From positions 1 through 64,000 of the forward strand of contig NZ_WBMR01000030.1 of the NCBI RefSeq assembly GCF_008923365.1: a stretch of 64,000 bases of DNA. The letters run 5' to 3'. This document shows, piece by piece, positions 25,499-32,971 of this stretch (positions are counted from its first letter, which is position 1; each line of letters starts with the position of its first letter). The notes below the pieces were generated by a model. The model was not told where the DNA came from and made no database searches. It saw only the letters and a program-made list of their open reading frames with translations. The position numbers and the translations under genes are program-made. This DNA is from Actinomadura montaniterrae. Its GTDB lineage: Bacteria > Actinomycetota > Actinomycetes > Streptosporangiales > Streptosporangiaceae.

Positions 25499-27241
25499 TC
25501 ACTCCTCGATGTCGACCCCGAACCCGCGTGCCAGCCCGGCGAGCCCGAACTCGTGCCCCTGGCCGACCACCCGCAGCCGCCACACGCCGCCGCGCCGGTA
25601 GAGCTCCGCGAGCAGCATCGTCCGCTCGCTGGTCCCCGCGTCCAGCGTCGCCTGGACGAACGCGCTCTCCGCGTCGTCCGGCCCCACCACCAGTTCGACG
25701 GCGCCCAGCTCGCCGAACGTCGCGTCGCCGTCGATCGCGGCCGCGACGGTGACCTTCCGCACAGCCTCCGGCAGCGCCGCGAGATCCACGACGATCTGCT
25801 GCTCCGCCGGGCCGTCCGCCACCAGCCGCACCGACCCGTCCGGCGTCTCGGCCGCGTTGTAGAACACGAAGTCCTCGTCGCCGGACACCTGGCCGTCCTC
25901 GTCCAGCGCGAACGCCACCACGTCGACCTCGCAGGACAAGTGCCGCACCCACGACGCCTCGACCGTCCACCGCCCGCCCTGCGGCAGGTCGACGGCGCCG
26001 CCGCGCGGCAGGACCCGTGGCCCCGCGCGCACCGGCCCGCGCTCGGGCGCCTCCAGCCAGCCCTCCTCGTGGACGGGAAGCTCCAGCCTCGCGACCCGCT
26101 CCATGCGGCGGTCGCCGCCGTCGAGGGCGACCACGTCGGTGACGCTTGCCGAAAGGTTGATCGCCGCCGCCCCTCCCAGTTCCACGACCCGGCTTCGCGC
26201 GCTGGACGCCCGCGGATGCGTCCCGCCGAGCACCAGCACCCGCCGCCCGTCCAACGGCTTCTCCGGGGCAGCGGCTTTCACCGGCCGCACGATCTCGGGC
26301 TGCGGGGACCCCGGCGCGCGCTCGACGGCGGGACGCGGTTCACCATGCGCGATGCCGGGACGGACATCGTCCAGCAACCGCAGGAAAGTGCGCTCGCCGA
26401 TGACCGGGACACCGTTCTCCCGCGCCTTGCGGGCCTTGGCCGTCCCGGACCCGCCGTTATTGGTCACGAGCACGCTGGTGAACCGGCTGACCGACGACGT
26501 GACGTTCAGCCCGGCAGCCACGGACCGCGCGACGAGTTCCTCACGCGGAACGTCCGTCTCCCCGGTAATGGCGACCTTCATCCCCTGAACGAGCGGCGCG
26601 CCGTCTTCCAGCCGTCCCGGACACGTGAACGCGCAACGGACCTTCGGAGCGGACGGCGGATACACGCGGTCCTGCCCGGCGTTCTGCTTGGGCGGGCACG
26701 TCACCAGCGGCAGCCGGACCCCCAGCCGCGCCGCCTCGTCGAGCGACCCCCGCAGCACCCCGGCGAGCGCCCGGACGTCCTCCCTCGCGTCGTGCGCCTG
26801 CCCCATCCGCACGCCGTAATGCGCGGCCAGGGTGGCGAGTTTCAGGTCGGACGTCGCCGGGGCCAGGCGCCGGTTCAGCGCGAGCGTGCACAGCCTCGCC
26901 TGCACCGGGAGGCTCTTGCCCGCCCGCGTGAACTCCTGGGCGAGGAACCCGTAGTCGAAAGGCGCGTTGTGCGCCACGAGGACCCGTCCTTCGAGCATTT
27001 CCGCGACCCGCTCGGCGACGTCTCCGAACTTTGGCGATCCCTTCAACCGATCGGCCGTCAGCCCATGAATGTGCACCGGCCCCGGATCGCATCCCGGATC
27101 GAGCAGCGTCGAGAACTCCTCCCCCGGCCTCCCGTCCTTTCCGACCGTCGCCACGGCAATGGAGAGCACCCTGTGCTGGAGGGCCCGGAACCCGGACGTC
27201 TCCACGTCCACCAAGGCCCACTCATGGGAGAACACGACCAT
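25499..27241 (-). CDS. DEDDh exonuclease - BRCT - BRCT-like - TerD fusion protein
   Basis: 580 residues. Domain order: residues about 7-165 a DnaQ-type 3'-5' exonuclease with all five catalytic residues (Asp12 and Glu14 in DVETSG, Asp95 in HNAPFD, His150 and Asp155 in HDAREDV); 221-292 a BRCT domain (KVAITGETDVPREELVARS, GVPVIGERTFLRLL); 332-397 a second BRCT-like unit (RRVLVLGGTHPRAS ... VVELGG); 425-578 a TerD domain (DEDFVFYNAAETPDGSVRL, VVDLAALPEAVRKVTVAAAID). TerD domains bind calcium and are linked to tellurite, phage and chemical stress resistance. The combination points to nucleic-acid processing coupled to stress sensing. Full-length and undisrupted. Confidence 0.85.
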   Translation of the reverse strand: MVVFSHEWALVDVETSGFRALQHRVLSIAVATVGKDGRPGEEFSTLLDPGCDPGPVHIHGLTADRLKGSPKFGDVAERVAEMLEGRVLVAHNAPFDYGFLAQEFTRAGKSLPVQARLCTLALNRRLAPATSDLKLATLAAHYGVRMGQAHDAREDVRALAGVLRGSLDEAARLGVRLPLVTCPPKQNAGQDRVYPPSAPKVRCAFTCPGRLEDGAPLVQGMKVAITGETDVPREELVARSVAAGLNVTSSVSRFTSVLVTNNGGSGTAKARKARENGVPVIGERTFLRLLDDVRPGIAHGEPRPAVERAPGSPQPEIVRPVKAAAPEKPLDGRRVLVLGGTHPRASSARSRVVELGGAAAINLSASVTDVVALDGGDRRMERVARLELPVHEEGWLEAPERGPVRAGPRVLPRGGAVDLPQGGRWTVEASWVRHLSCEVDVVAFALDEDGQVSGDEDFVFYNAAETPDGSVRLVADGPAEQQIVVDLAALPEAVRKVTVAAAIDGDATFGELGAVELVVGPDDAESAFVQATLDAGTSERTMLLAELYRRGGVWRLRVVGQGHEFGLAGLARGFGVDIEE

Positions 27242-27346
27242 GCCGAAACGCTAGGCACTTCGGCTAGCCGATCCGTTCCCCTGCCCACAACCGGCCACGA
27301 AACCCAGGGAAAACCCGGCCCCGAAACCGGCAATTCAGGCCTCTGA

Positions 27347-27712
27347 TTACCAGGTGGACGGGAACATGCGGTGTTTCAGGACGGCGTCCACCCGCACGGC
27401 CGCCGCTTCCACGTCACCGCAGCGCGCGAGAAAGCGGCGCCCACCGCCCACGTCCTCGAAGTAGCCCCACGTTCCGCCGGACGTGGCGTGGACACCGACC
27501 GCCAACCGCACATGCCGGTGCCCGCGACCGAACGCGAACACCCACAACAGCAGCGGCCGGGCCGGCAGCTCCTCGGCGCGGTAAAGCTCGACGAACCGGT
27601 AGCCCTTCGCGAGAACGGCGACGGCGAGCAGATCGAGATGGTGCGTCGCGGCCGCACGACGCCCGGTGCGCCGCCGCAGGACGCACGACCTCAAGGCGCG
27701 TAGGCCGCCCAT
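27347..27712 (-). CDS. small hypothetical protein, overlaps ATP-binding protein gene
   Basis: 121 residues, overlapping the end of the upstream ATP-binding gene by 22 bases, so probably translationally coupled. It is Arg-rich at the N-terminus, then KGYRFVELYRAEELPARPLL, LLWVFAFGRGHRHVRLAVGV, and GYFEDVGGGRRFLARCGDVE. No signal peptide. I do not recognise the family. Its tight link to an RsbW-like protein beside XRE/DUF397 genes suggests it belongs to that regulatory set. Confidence 0.6.
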   Translation of the reverse strand: MGGLRALRSCVLRRRTGRRAAATHHLDLLAVAVLAKGYRFVELYRAEELPARPLLLWVFAFGRGHRHVRLAVGVHATSGGTWGYFEDVGGGRRFLARCGDVEAAAVRVDAVLKHRMFPSTW

Positions 27713-28089
27713 ACGACCTTCCCCTCCTCGACGAGCGGCCGGACGCCCCAGTCCTGCACCAGCTGCGCCAGCATCAGCAGCCCCCGCCCGCTTGTCGCGT
27801 CGTGGTTCTCCGGGCGGACTTCGGGCGTGCCCGCCCCCTGGTCCCAGACCTCGATCCGCACGAGCCCGTCCCGCACGTCCGGTAGGACACGGACGACGAT
27901 GTGCCCGAACCCCACGTGCTTGTAGCTGTTGGTGACCAGCTCGGTAACCACGATGCGGCCGACGTAGGTCTCCGCGATCCCCAGCTCCCGGAACCGCTTC
28001 ACGAGGAAGCGGCGCGCTTGTCCCGGCGCCTGATCGGTCGGTGCCAGCACGAGAGCCGGCGACTCCGGCATGGATGCTGCTGCTGCCAT
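27691..28089 (-). CDS. RsbW-like ATP-binding protein (HATPase_c_2)
   Basis: 132 residues, the size of stand-alone anti-sigma-like GHKL kinases common in actinomycetes. N-box VVTELVTNSYKHVG (Glu and Asn conserved), the G1-type motif VWDQGAGTPEV, and the G2-type SGRGLLMLAQLV before the last strand VVWAAYAP. Such proteins phosphorylate or sequester partners; genes of this kind are characteristically next to XRE-DUF397 pairs in Streptomyces and relatives, as here (divergent XRE gene at 28292). Confidence 0.88.
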   Translation of the reverse strand: MAAAASMPESPALVLAPTDQAPGQARRFLVKRFRELGIAETYVGRIVVTELVTNSYKHVGFGHIVVRVLPDVRDGLVRIEVWDQGAGTPEVRPENHDATSGRGLLMLAQLVQDWGVRPLVEEGKVVWAAYAP

Positions 28090-28291
28090 CGGCGTACGCC
28101 CTTCAAGAACGACAGCGACCTCGGACGGCCCACACCACGAATCGGCAGATCCCGCCCTAAATCACTCTCTGTTATCGAACGAACACCATGAGGCCACAGA
28201 AACTCGTACGATGACAGGCGACTTCAAGAACACTCTCAATCGGGTTGCTTTTACTAGCACCTCGATTGCTCCCCCCGTAAGGAAGATCGTC

Positions 28292-29095
28292 ATGGCCTCC
28301 ACCATCGAAAACAGGATGCGCACTCCGGAACTCCAGTCGTTCGGCGCCGAGGTCAGGAGATTGCGCGAAGCCGCGGGACTCAAGCAGGCCGAACTGGGCG
28401 CCCTGACGAACGTCACCCGCGCGTACATCGGCCACGTCGAACTTGGCAAGACCCGATGCCGCCTCGACTTCGCCACGCGCCTGGACAACGCCCTCCAGGC
28501 CGACGGGGACATCATCCGGGCGTGGCACGAGTTGCTGGAGAAGATGAAGTCCATCAAGTACGCCGCGTACTTCGTCAACTTCCCGAAGGCCGAGTCAACG
28601 GCCAACCTCATCCGCGTCTACGAGACCCACATCGTCAACGGACTGTTCCAGACGGAAGCCTACTCCCGGGCAATCATCAAAGATCCGGACATTTTGAGTA
28701 CACGCCTCAATAGGCAGGCCCATGTCATGAGCGACCCCACCCCGAGAATATTCGTAGTACTCGAAGAAAGTGTCCTTTATAGACAAGTGGGAACGCCTGC
28801 GGTCATGTGCGAGCAACTCGAGTACCTACTCAAGCTTTCAGAGCACCCCGGAATGCGACTTCAAGTGCTTCCCACTGTCTACGTGGAGGATGCGCGTGCA
28901 GCCTTCGCCATCGCCACCCAGGCGGATCGTAGTGACGCTGCGTATCTCGTCACCGGGACAGGAGGGATGACAAGCGTAAACCCAGAAGATCTTGCCAACC
29001 TGACCGAGAGGTTCGCTAGCCTTCAGGCGGAAGCACTCGATGTGAGAGCTACCCGAGCGCTGATCAGAAAGGTGGTCGAAGAGCGATGGACCTGA
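28292..29095 (+). CDS. XRE-family regulator with DUF5753 (Scr1-like) domain
   Basis: 267 residues from the ATG at 28292, preceded by AAGGAAG. HTH_31/XRE domain at about residues 12-65 (GAEVRRLREAAGLKQAELGAL, TRAYIGHVELGKTRCRLD), then the DUF5753 region (YETHIVNGLFQTEAYSRAII, RQAHVMSDPTPRIFVVLEESVLYRQVG, LEHP-like LSEHPGMRLQVLP). DNA-binding regulator of the type paired with DUF397 proteins in morphological and secondary-metabolism control. Its stop overlaps the start of the DUF397 gene by 10 bases. Base composition is lower in GC than neighbouring genes. Confidence 0.92.
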   Translation: MASTIENRMRTPELQSFGAEVRRLREAAGLKQAELGALTNVTRAYIGHVELGKTRCRLDFATRLDNALQADGDIIRAWHELLEKMKSIKYAAYFVNFPKAESTANLIRVYETHIVNGLFQTEAYSRAIIKDPDILSTRLNRQAHVMSDPTPRIFVVLEESVLYRQVGTPAVMCEQLEYLLKLSEHPGMRLQVLPTVYVEDARAAFAIATQADRSDAAYLVTGTGGMTSVNPEDLANLTERFASLQAEALDVRATRALIRKVVEERWT

Positions 29096-29271
29096 GCAAG
29101 GCGGTATGGCGTAAGGCTACGCGCAGCACGGCGGAGGGTGACAACTGTGTTGAGGTTGCAGGCGTCCCGAACGTCGTCGCGCTCCGTGACAGCAAGGACC
29201 CCAACGGCCCCAAAATCATCGTGAGCCGCAGCGACTTCCGACACCTGGCCGAGACCCTCAAAAACATCTAG
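29086..29271 (+). CDS. DUF397 protein
   Basis: 61 residues, the standard single DUF397 domain: VWRKATRSTAEGDNCVEVA, then VALRDSKDPNGPKIIVSR and DFRHLAETLKN. Overlaps the XRE gene by 10 bases, so translation is coupled. DUF397 proteins are thought to bind or inhibit the partner XRE protein; this is family knowledge, not visible here. Confidence 0.93.
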   Translation: MDLSKAVWRKATRSTAEGDNCVEVAGVPNVVALRDSKDPNGPKIIVSRSDFRHLAETLKNI

Positions 29272-29304
29272 CCTGCACGTAAGACCTTCTCCTGCATTGG
29301 CGAG

Positions 29305-29727
29305 GTGTTGGAATTGGGTGACGTCGCCTGGCGCAGATCCTCTTACAGCAGCGAGCAAGGTGATAACTGCATCGAACTCGCCTCCTTCCCGAGGTCCGCG
29401 CTGACCTGGCGCAAAGCGCGCCACAGCAATGAGTCAGGCGACGCTTGCCTCGAACTCGCGGTGGTGCCGAGGTCCGAGCTGGTCTGGCGCAAGACGCGGC
29501 GAAGCAACGAGTCAGGAGACAACTGCGTCGAGGTCGCCATGGTGGCGGGTTCTGAGCCAGGCTGGCGGAAGGCGTCGCGGAGCACTGTGCAGAACGACAA
29601 CTGCGTTGAGGTGGCGGACGGGACGGGTGTCGTGGCGGTTCGGGACAGCAAGGATCCGGACGGCCCGATGCTCGTCCTCAGCCGCGGCGACTTCCGGCAC
29701 CTGACCGAAGCCATCGTGAACTTCTAA
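29305..29727 (+). CDS. DUF397 protein with four tandem N-half modules
   Basis: 140 residues. Four copies of the DUF397 N-terminal half repeat with exact 26-residue period: conserved Trp at 9, 35, 61 and 87, each followed by R-[KR]-x3-S-x4-D-[NA]-C-[IVL]-E-[VL]-A. Only the last copy is followed by the C-terminal half (VAVRDSKDPDGPMLVLSR, FRHLTEAIVNF), which is nearly the same as in the preceding gene. The DNA period is 78 bp, starting at 29329. Start is GTG at 29305 with a poor ribosome site; it lies 33 bases after the first DUF397 gene and probably arose from it by local duplication and module expansion. The frame is intact, arguing against decay. Confidence 0.85.
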   Translation: MLELGDVAWRRSSYSSEQGDNCIELASFPRSALTWRKARHSNESGDACLELAVVPRSELVWRKTRRSNESGDNCVEVAMVAGSEPGWRKASRSTVQNDNCVEVADGTGVVAVRDSKDPDGPMLVLSRGDFRHLTEAIVNF

Positions 29728-29851
29728 CCGAGCCTGGCCTCGCTGGTGCGGTGCAGTCGGGTCGGCGCCGTCCACACCCGGCGTTGCGCGAAGCCACTCG
29801 TCATCACGGAAGGCACGATGGGGTGGTTGATCTGCAGCGTCCAGCGGGGCC

Positions 29852-31795
29852 TCAGGGCGTGGGCGCCGGAACGTAGGAGTGCACGCGCCTGAGGTACTCC
29901 AACGCGTGGTCCGTGGCCGGGTCGTGGTTGAGCTTGTCGCGGTAGAAATGCAGCCGGTCCTCGCAGTCGTCGATGATCTCGCTCCACGTGCGCGCCCAGA
30001 TCCGGACACCGCCGTCCCATTCGGCGATGCAGCCGGGCGGACGGTTCGGGGAGGTGGCATCGCGGCGGACGACGTCGTCCATCGTCGTCGAGACGACCCA
30101 GAAGTCCCAGCGAACCCTGGCATCGGTGAATTGCGGATCGCTCACCACGGCTTGTGCGTAGCTCTTGATCTGGCCGACCTCGTTCTGGCCGATCTTGACG
30201 GTTGGTGCCTTCAGCTCGACGACGAGATGTTCCCGGCCTGCCGAGCCGCGCAAGGCACGGCCCAGCATCAAGTCGACGATGCCGACCCGGCCGTCCTCCC
30301 GGCGGACCGGGCCGAGTTGCTGCGGGACCGGACTCCGTCCCAACTCCTGTAGATGACGGAGCAGGACGTTGTCGAGGCTGCGATCGCTGACCATCAGCGC
30401 GTAAGCATCACCAAACACCCACGTCTCTCGCTCCAGTATCTTGTGGAGTTCGCTTCGCTCCCTGACCGTCTTACTGCTCTCGGGATCGAAGACCATCTTC
30501 TTGAGCGCGGCGATGAAGTCCAGTCGTGACGTGACCTCGGTGGTAGCCCTGATGATGTCGGACAGGCTGGTGCGTTGGAGTAGCCGGCGCAGTTCGTCCT
30601 GCTCTGACTGCGGAAGCCGGAACAGTTCGTCGAGCACCGGGTAGAGACCACTCGGGTCGTGCGCGATGATCTCGCGCAGCAGACGCAATGTGGTGCGCCG
30701 TCCTTGGGCGGCCTTCGGCAATCTGCGCGACACCGTCGTGGCGACTTCGTCGAAGAGTTGGCGCTCGACCGCTTCCGCAGGCTCCGAGGGCTCGCGGTGG
30801 TACGGGTAGACGTCTTCGTTCTTCCATTCCTGTATCAGCCGAGCGCGCCGCTCTCGGTCCCGCTCCCGGAAGTGGTGCCTGAGCCGGTCACGGGCCGCAT
30901 CGGTGAGTCCGACGAGCTCCTCGTCCATCTCTGCCAGCTTCAGGGTGTCACGCCGATCGCTGAACCCGTCCCAGAGCAGGTAGGCGGTGAAGTGGTAACC
31001 GGGGGCCTGGATCGCGGCGGGCCGCTCGGCGAGCACCACACCACGCGGGTCACACAGGGCCAAGACGCGTCCGACGTCGTGAGGCCACTCAATGACCCGG
31101 AGCACCGGACTGGGGGCGAGCCCTTCACCGGCCGCCGGTGCGGCCACCTGATATTCGGCCGTGTGCGCCCAGACGGTCGACGGGTCGAGTACCTCACCCA
31201 TGTACGTGATGGTCACGTCCGGGTTGGCGGCCAGGAACGGGGCGAACACGGACGTCAACTGGTCGCGCGTTCCGGACTCGGTCAGCCGACCGACGAAGTC
31301 GGCGGGCACCGACGCCTCCATCCGCGTACCGATCGGTACGTCGCTCCCGACCGGTTCGGCGTCGGAGACGGTGAAGTCCGCAGGAGAGTCGATCGACCCG
31401 CTGATGGCAGTGCGTTCCCGTTGCCCGGTGGCACTGACCGCTGTGGTCACCCAGCGGACCTGCTCGCCCAACGCGAAGGCCCGCAACCGGCCTTGACCGC
31501 TGTGGCCGTGCAGCCCCCGTTTGAGGTTCGGAGAGACCTTCGCAGTGCTCTTCCAGGAGCCGCCGAGCCCGCCGAAATAGGTCGCGCAGGATGCGTTGGG
31601 CATGCCGTGCCCGTCATCCGAGATGCTGACGTACTCGACGCCGCCGAGCTCGTTGACGTCAACCTCGACCACGATCGAGAAAGCCTCGGCATCCAGGGCG
31701 TTCCAGATCATTTCGGTCACGGCACCCAGCGGATCCCTCAACCTGGCCAGCCGCAGCAGATGATCAGGCCGTGCCTCGATGTGCACCTTGCGCAT
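29852..31795 (-). CDS. GHKL ATPase fused to PD-(D/E)XK-like nuclease domain (candidate defence protein)
   Basis: 647 residues from the ATG at 31793-31795; the frame stays open to 32044 but conserved sequence begins at MRKVHIEARPDHLLRLARL. N-terminal GHKL ATPase: N-box AVTEMIWNALDAEA (Glu28, Asn32), DDGHGMP (Asp60-Gly64), and lid motif GLHGHSGQGRLRAFALG (94-110), followed by a transducer-like domain. The central region (about 270-480) is helical. The C-terminal domain carries a nuclease-type core: IVDLMLG (Asp508), LVVELKAP (Glu527, Lys529), QIKSYAQAV (Gln542, Tyr546), then WDFWVVST and RTWSEIIDD, reminiscent of Shedu/DUF4263. Family-wise, GHKL-nuclease fusions relate to MutL/MORC-like and anti-phage systems. 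No partner gene; convergent with the DUF397 array gene. Confidence 0.82.
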   Translation of the reverse strand: MRKVHIEARPDHLLRLARLRDPLGAVTEMIWNALDAEAFSIVVEVDVNELGGVEYVSISDDGHGMPNASCATYFGGLGGSWKSTAKVSPNLKRGLHGHSGQGRLRAFALGEQVRWVTTAVSATGQRERTAISGSIDSPADFTVSDAEPVGSDVPIGTRMEASVPADFVGRLTESGTRDQLTSVFAPFLAANPDVTITYMGEVLDPSTVWAHTAEYQVAAPAAGEGLAPSPVLRVIEWPHDVGRVLALCDPRGVVLAERPAAIQAPGYHFTAYLLWDGFSDRRDTLKLAEMDEELVGLTDAARDRLRHHFRERDRERRARLIQEWKNEDVYPYHREPSEPAEAVERQLFDEVATTVSRRLPKAAQGRRTTLRLLREIIAHDPSGLYPVLDELFRLPQSEQDELRRLLQRTSLSDIIRATTEVTSRLDFIAALKKMVFDPESSKTVRERSELHKILERETWVFGDAYALMVSDRSLDNVLLRHLQELGRSPVPQQLGPVRREDGRVGIVDLMLGRALRGSAGREHLVVELKAPTVKIGQNEVGQIKSYAQAVVSDPQFTDARVRWDFWVVSTTMDDVVRRDATSPNRPPGCIAEWDGGVRIWARTWSEIIDDCEDRLHFYRDKLNHDPATDHALEYLRRVHSYVPAPTP

Positions 31796-31962
31796 CCAGC
31801 CACTATGGCAGAGAACGACCCGGCCTCCGGTCGCACCCGACGACATCGGCCGGGGGTCGCACCGAGCCGCTGCAGACCCCACGTCTGAACTCTCGCGGGC
31901 GGCCCGTGGAACCTGCACATGGCCTACTGCCCTATTTACCCCCGGTATCCATCGATCCCGAA

Positions 31963-31994
31963 TTGTGGATAACCGCTCGCGAGAGCGAGCGGTT
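31963..31994. repeat. isolated DnaA-box-like word plus 10-bp hairpin
   Basis: TTGTGGATAA (31963-31972) runs into the perfect inverted repeat AACCGCTCGC-GAGA-GCGAGCGGTT (31971-31994). It lies in the divergent gap before the cupin gene. A single box does not make an origin; the hairpin may be regulatory. Confidence 0.5.
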
Positions 31995-32042
31995 CCCATT
32001 CGTCCAAGACCCGGGCGGGCTGCGGTGATTAGCGTCCGGGGC

Positions 32043-32468
32043 ATGACGACGAACTCGGACGAGCGGCTCCCCGTTCGCCGTGCGCCCGGTGAGGGGCGCC
32101 ACTACGACATGGGCCGCATCAACGCGGTGTTCAAGGCGGACGGAGCGGAGACGGCCGACCGCTACTCGATCTCGGAGTGGTGGATGGAGCCGCACACCAC
32201 GGGGCCGGGCGCCCACGTGCATCCTGAGGACGACGTCTTCTACGTCCTCGACGGCACGATGACCTTCTTCGTCGGGGGCCGCTGGATCGACGCGCCCAAG
32301 GGGTCGTTCGTGCTGGCCCCCGGCGGCACGCCCCACGATTTCCAGAACCGCACGGACGAGCGGGCGGGGGCGCTCAACATCTCCGTGCCCGGGGCCTTCG
32401 AGCCGCGGATGCCGGGCATCGTGGACTGGTTCCTCCAGCATCCGCCCGGCGATCCGGCGGACGCCTAG
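32043..32468 (+). CDS. cupin-domain protein
   Basis: 141 residues. A single cupin fold with the first metal motif GAHVHPEDDVFYVLDGTMTF (His-His-Glu-like positions) and the second PGGTPHDFQN. Small cupins may be isomerases, dioxygenases or binding proteins; no specific reaction can be read. Its TAG stop overlaps the TAG of the convergent SnoaL-like gene within a shared CTAG. Confidence 0.88.
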   Translation: MTTNSDERLPVRRAPGEGRHYDMGRINAVFKADGAETADRYSISEWWMEPHTTGPGAHVHPEDDVFYVLDGTMTFFVGGRWIDAPKGSFVLAPGGTPHDFQNRTDERAGALNISVPGAFEPRMPGIVDWFLQHPPGDPADA

Positions 32469-32878
32469 CTCTCCCGGATCCAGGCGGGGACGATACGGAC
32501 CTCGCTGAGCCGCCAGCCCGCGGGCGTCCGTTCCGCGGTGCAGTGCTGGCGCAGGCCGCCGGTGAAGTGGGGGGCCTGACCGTCGCGGTAGTAGTACACG
32601 ATCGAGTTGGACGAGGCGGCCGCCCGGTCGCCGTCGATGTCCACCAGCAGGTCGGTGGTGGTGTGCTGGGTGCGCTGCCCCTCGACCTCGCTCTGCCGCA
32701 TGAAGCCGACGACCTTGTCGAGGCCGCGGAGTTCGCCGCCGCGCGGCGAGTGGACCGCCACGTCGTCGGTGAAGACGGTTCCGGCGTCGTCCCAGCGACC
32801 CTCGTCGAGCAGGCGGGCGAAGCGGGTGAACAGGTCGGCGATCTCGATCCGGTCGGCGGCCGGCGCGTCCGTGGGCAT
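32465..32878 (-). CDS. SnoaL/NTF2-like domain protein
   Basis: 137 residues from the ATG at 32876-32878 (GAGGTCACC upstream). Typical NTF2-like features: RIEIADLFTRFARLLDEGRWDDAGTVFTDDV, GLDKVVGFMRQ, HTTTDLLVDIDGDRAAASS. Members are small-molecule cyclases, isomerases or binding domains. The promoter region holds three copies of GTTGG-N5-CCAAC (32893-32950), so the gene is probably under a local dimeric repressor, possibly the neighbouring MerR-type protein. Confidence 0.88.
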   Translation of the reverse strand: MPTDAPAADRIEIADLFTRFARLLDEGRWDDAGTVFTDDVAVHSPRGGELRGLDKVVGFMRQSEVEGQRTQHTTTDLLVDIDGDRAAASSNSIVYYYRDGQAPHFTGGLRQHCTAERTPAGWRLSEVRIVPAWIRES

Positions 32879-32892
32879 GGTGACCTCATTCC

Positions 32893-32950
32893 GTTGGAAC
32901 AACCAACATTGGTGTAGCCAACTATATGGCTATTCGTTGGTCGTGCCAAC
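32893..32950. promoter_or_regulatory. three copies of palindrome [GA]TTGG-N5-CCAAC
   Basis: Sites at 32893-32907 (spacer AACAA), 32908-32922 (TGTAG) and 32936-32950 (TCGTG). The first two abut exactly; the third is 28 bases on. They lie 15-72 bases before the SnoaL-like gene start and just after the MerR-like gene stop. Confidence 0.8.
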
Positions 32951-32971
32951 ATCAGGGAGCGAGCGTGCGGC

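Noticed and set aside
32043-32878. Cupin and SnoaL-like proteins as one fused or polycistronic unit
   Set aside because: They are on opposite strands and merely share CTAG at their stops.
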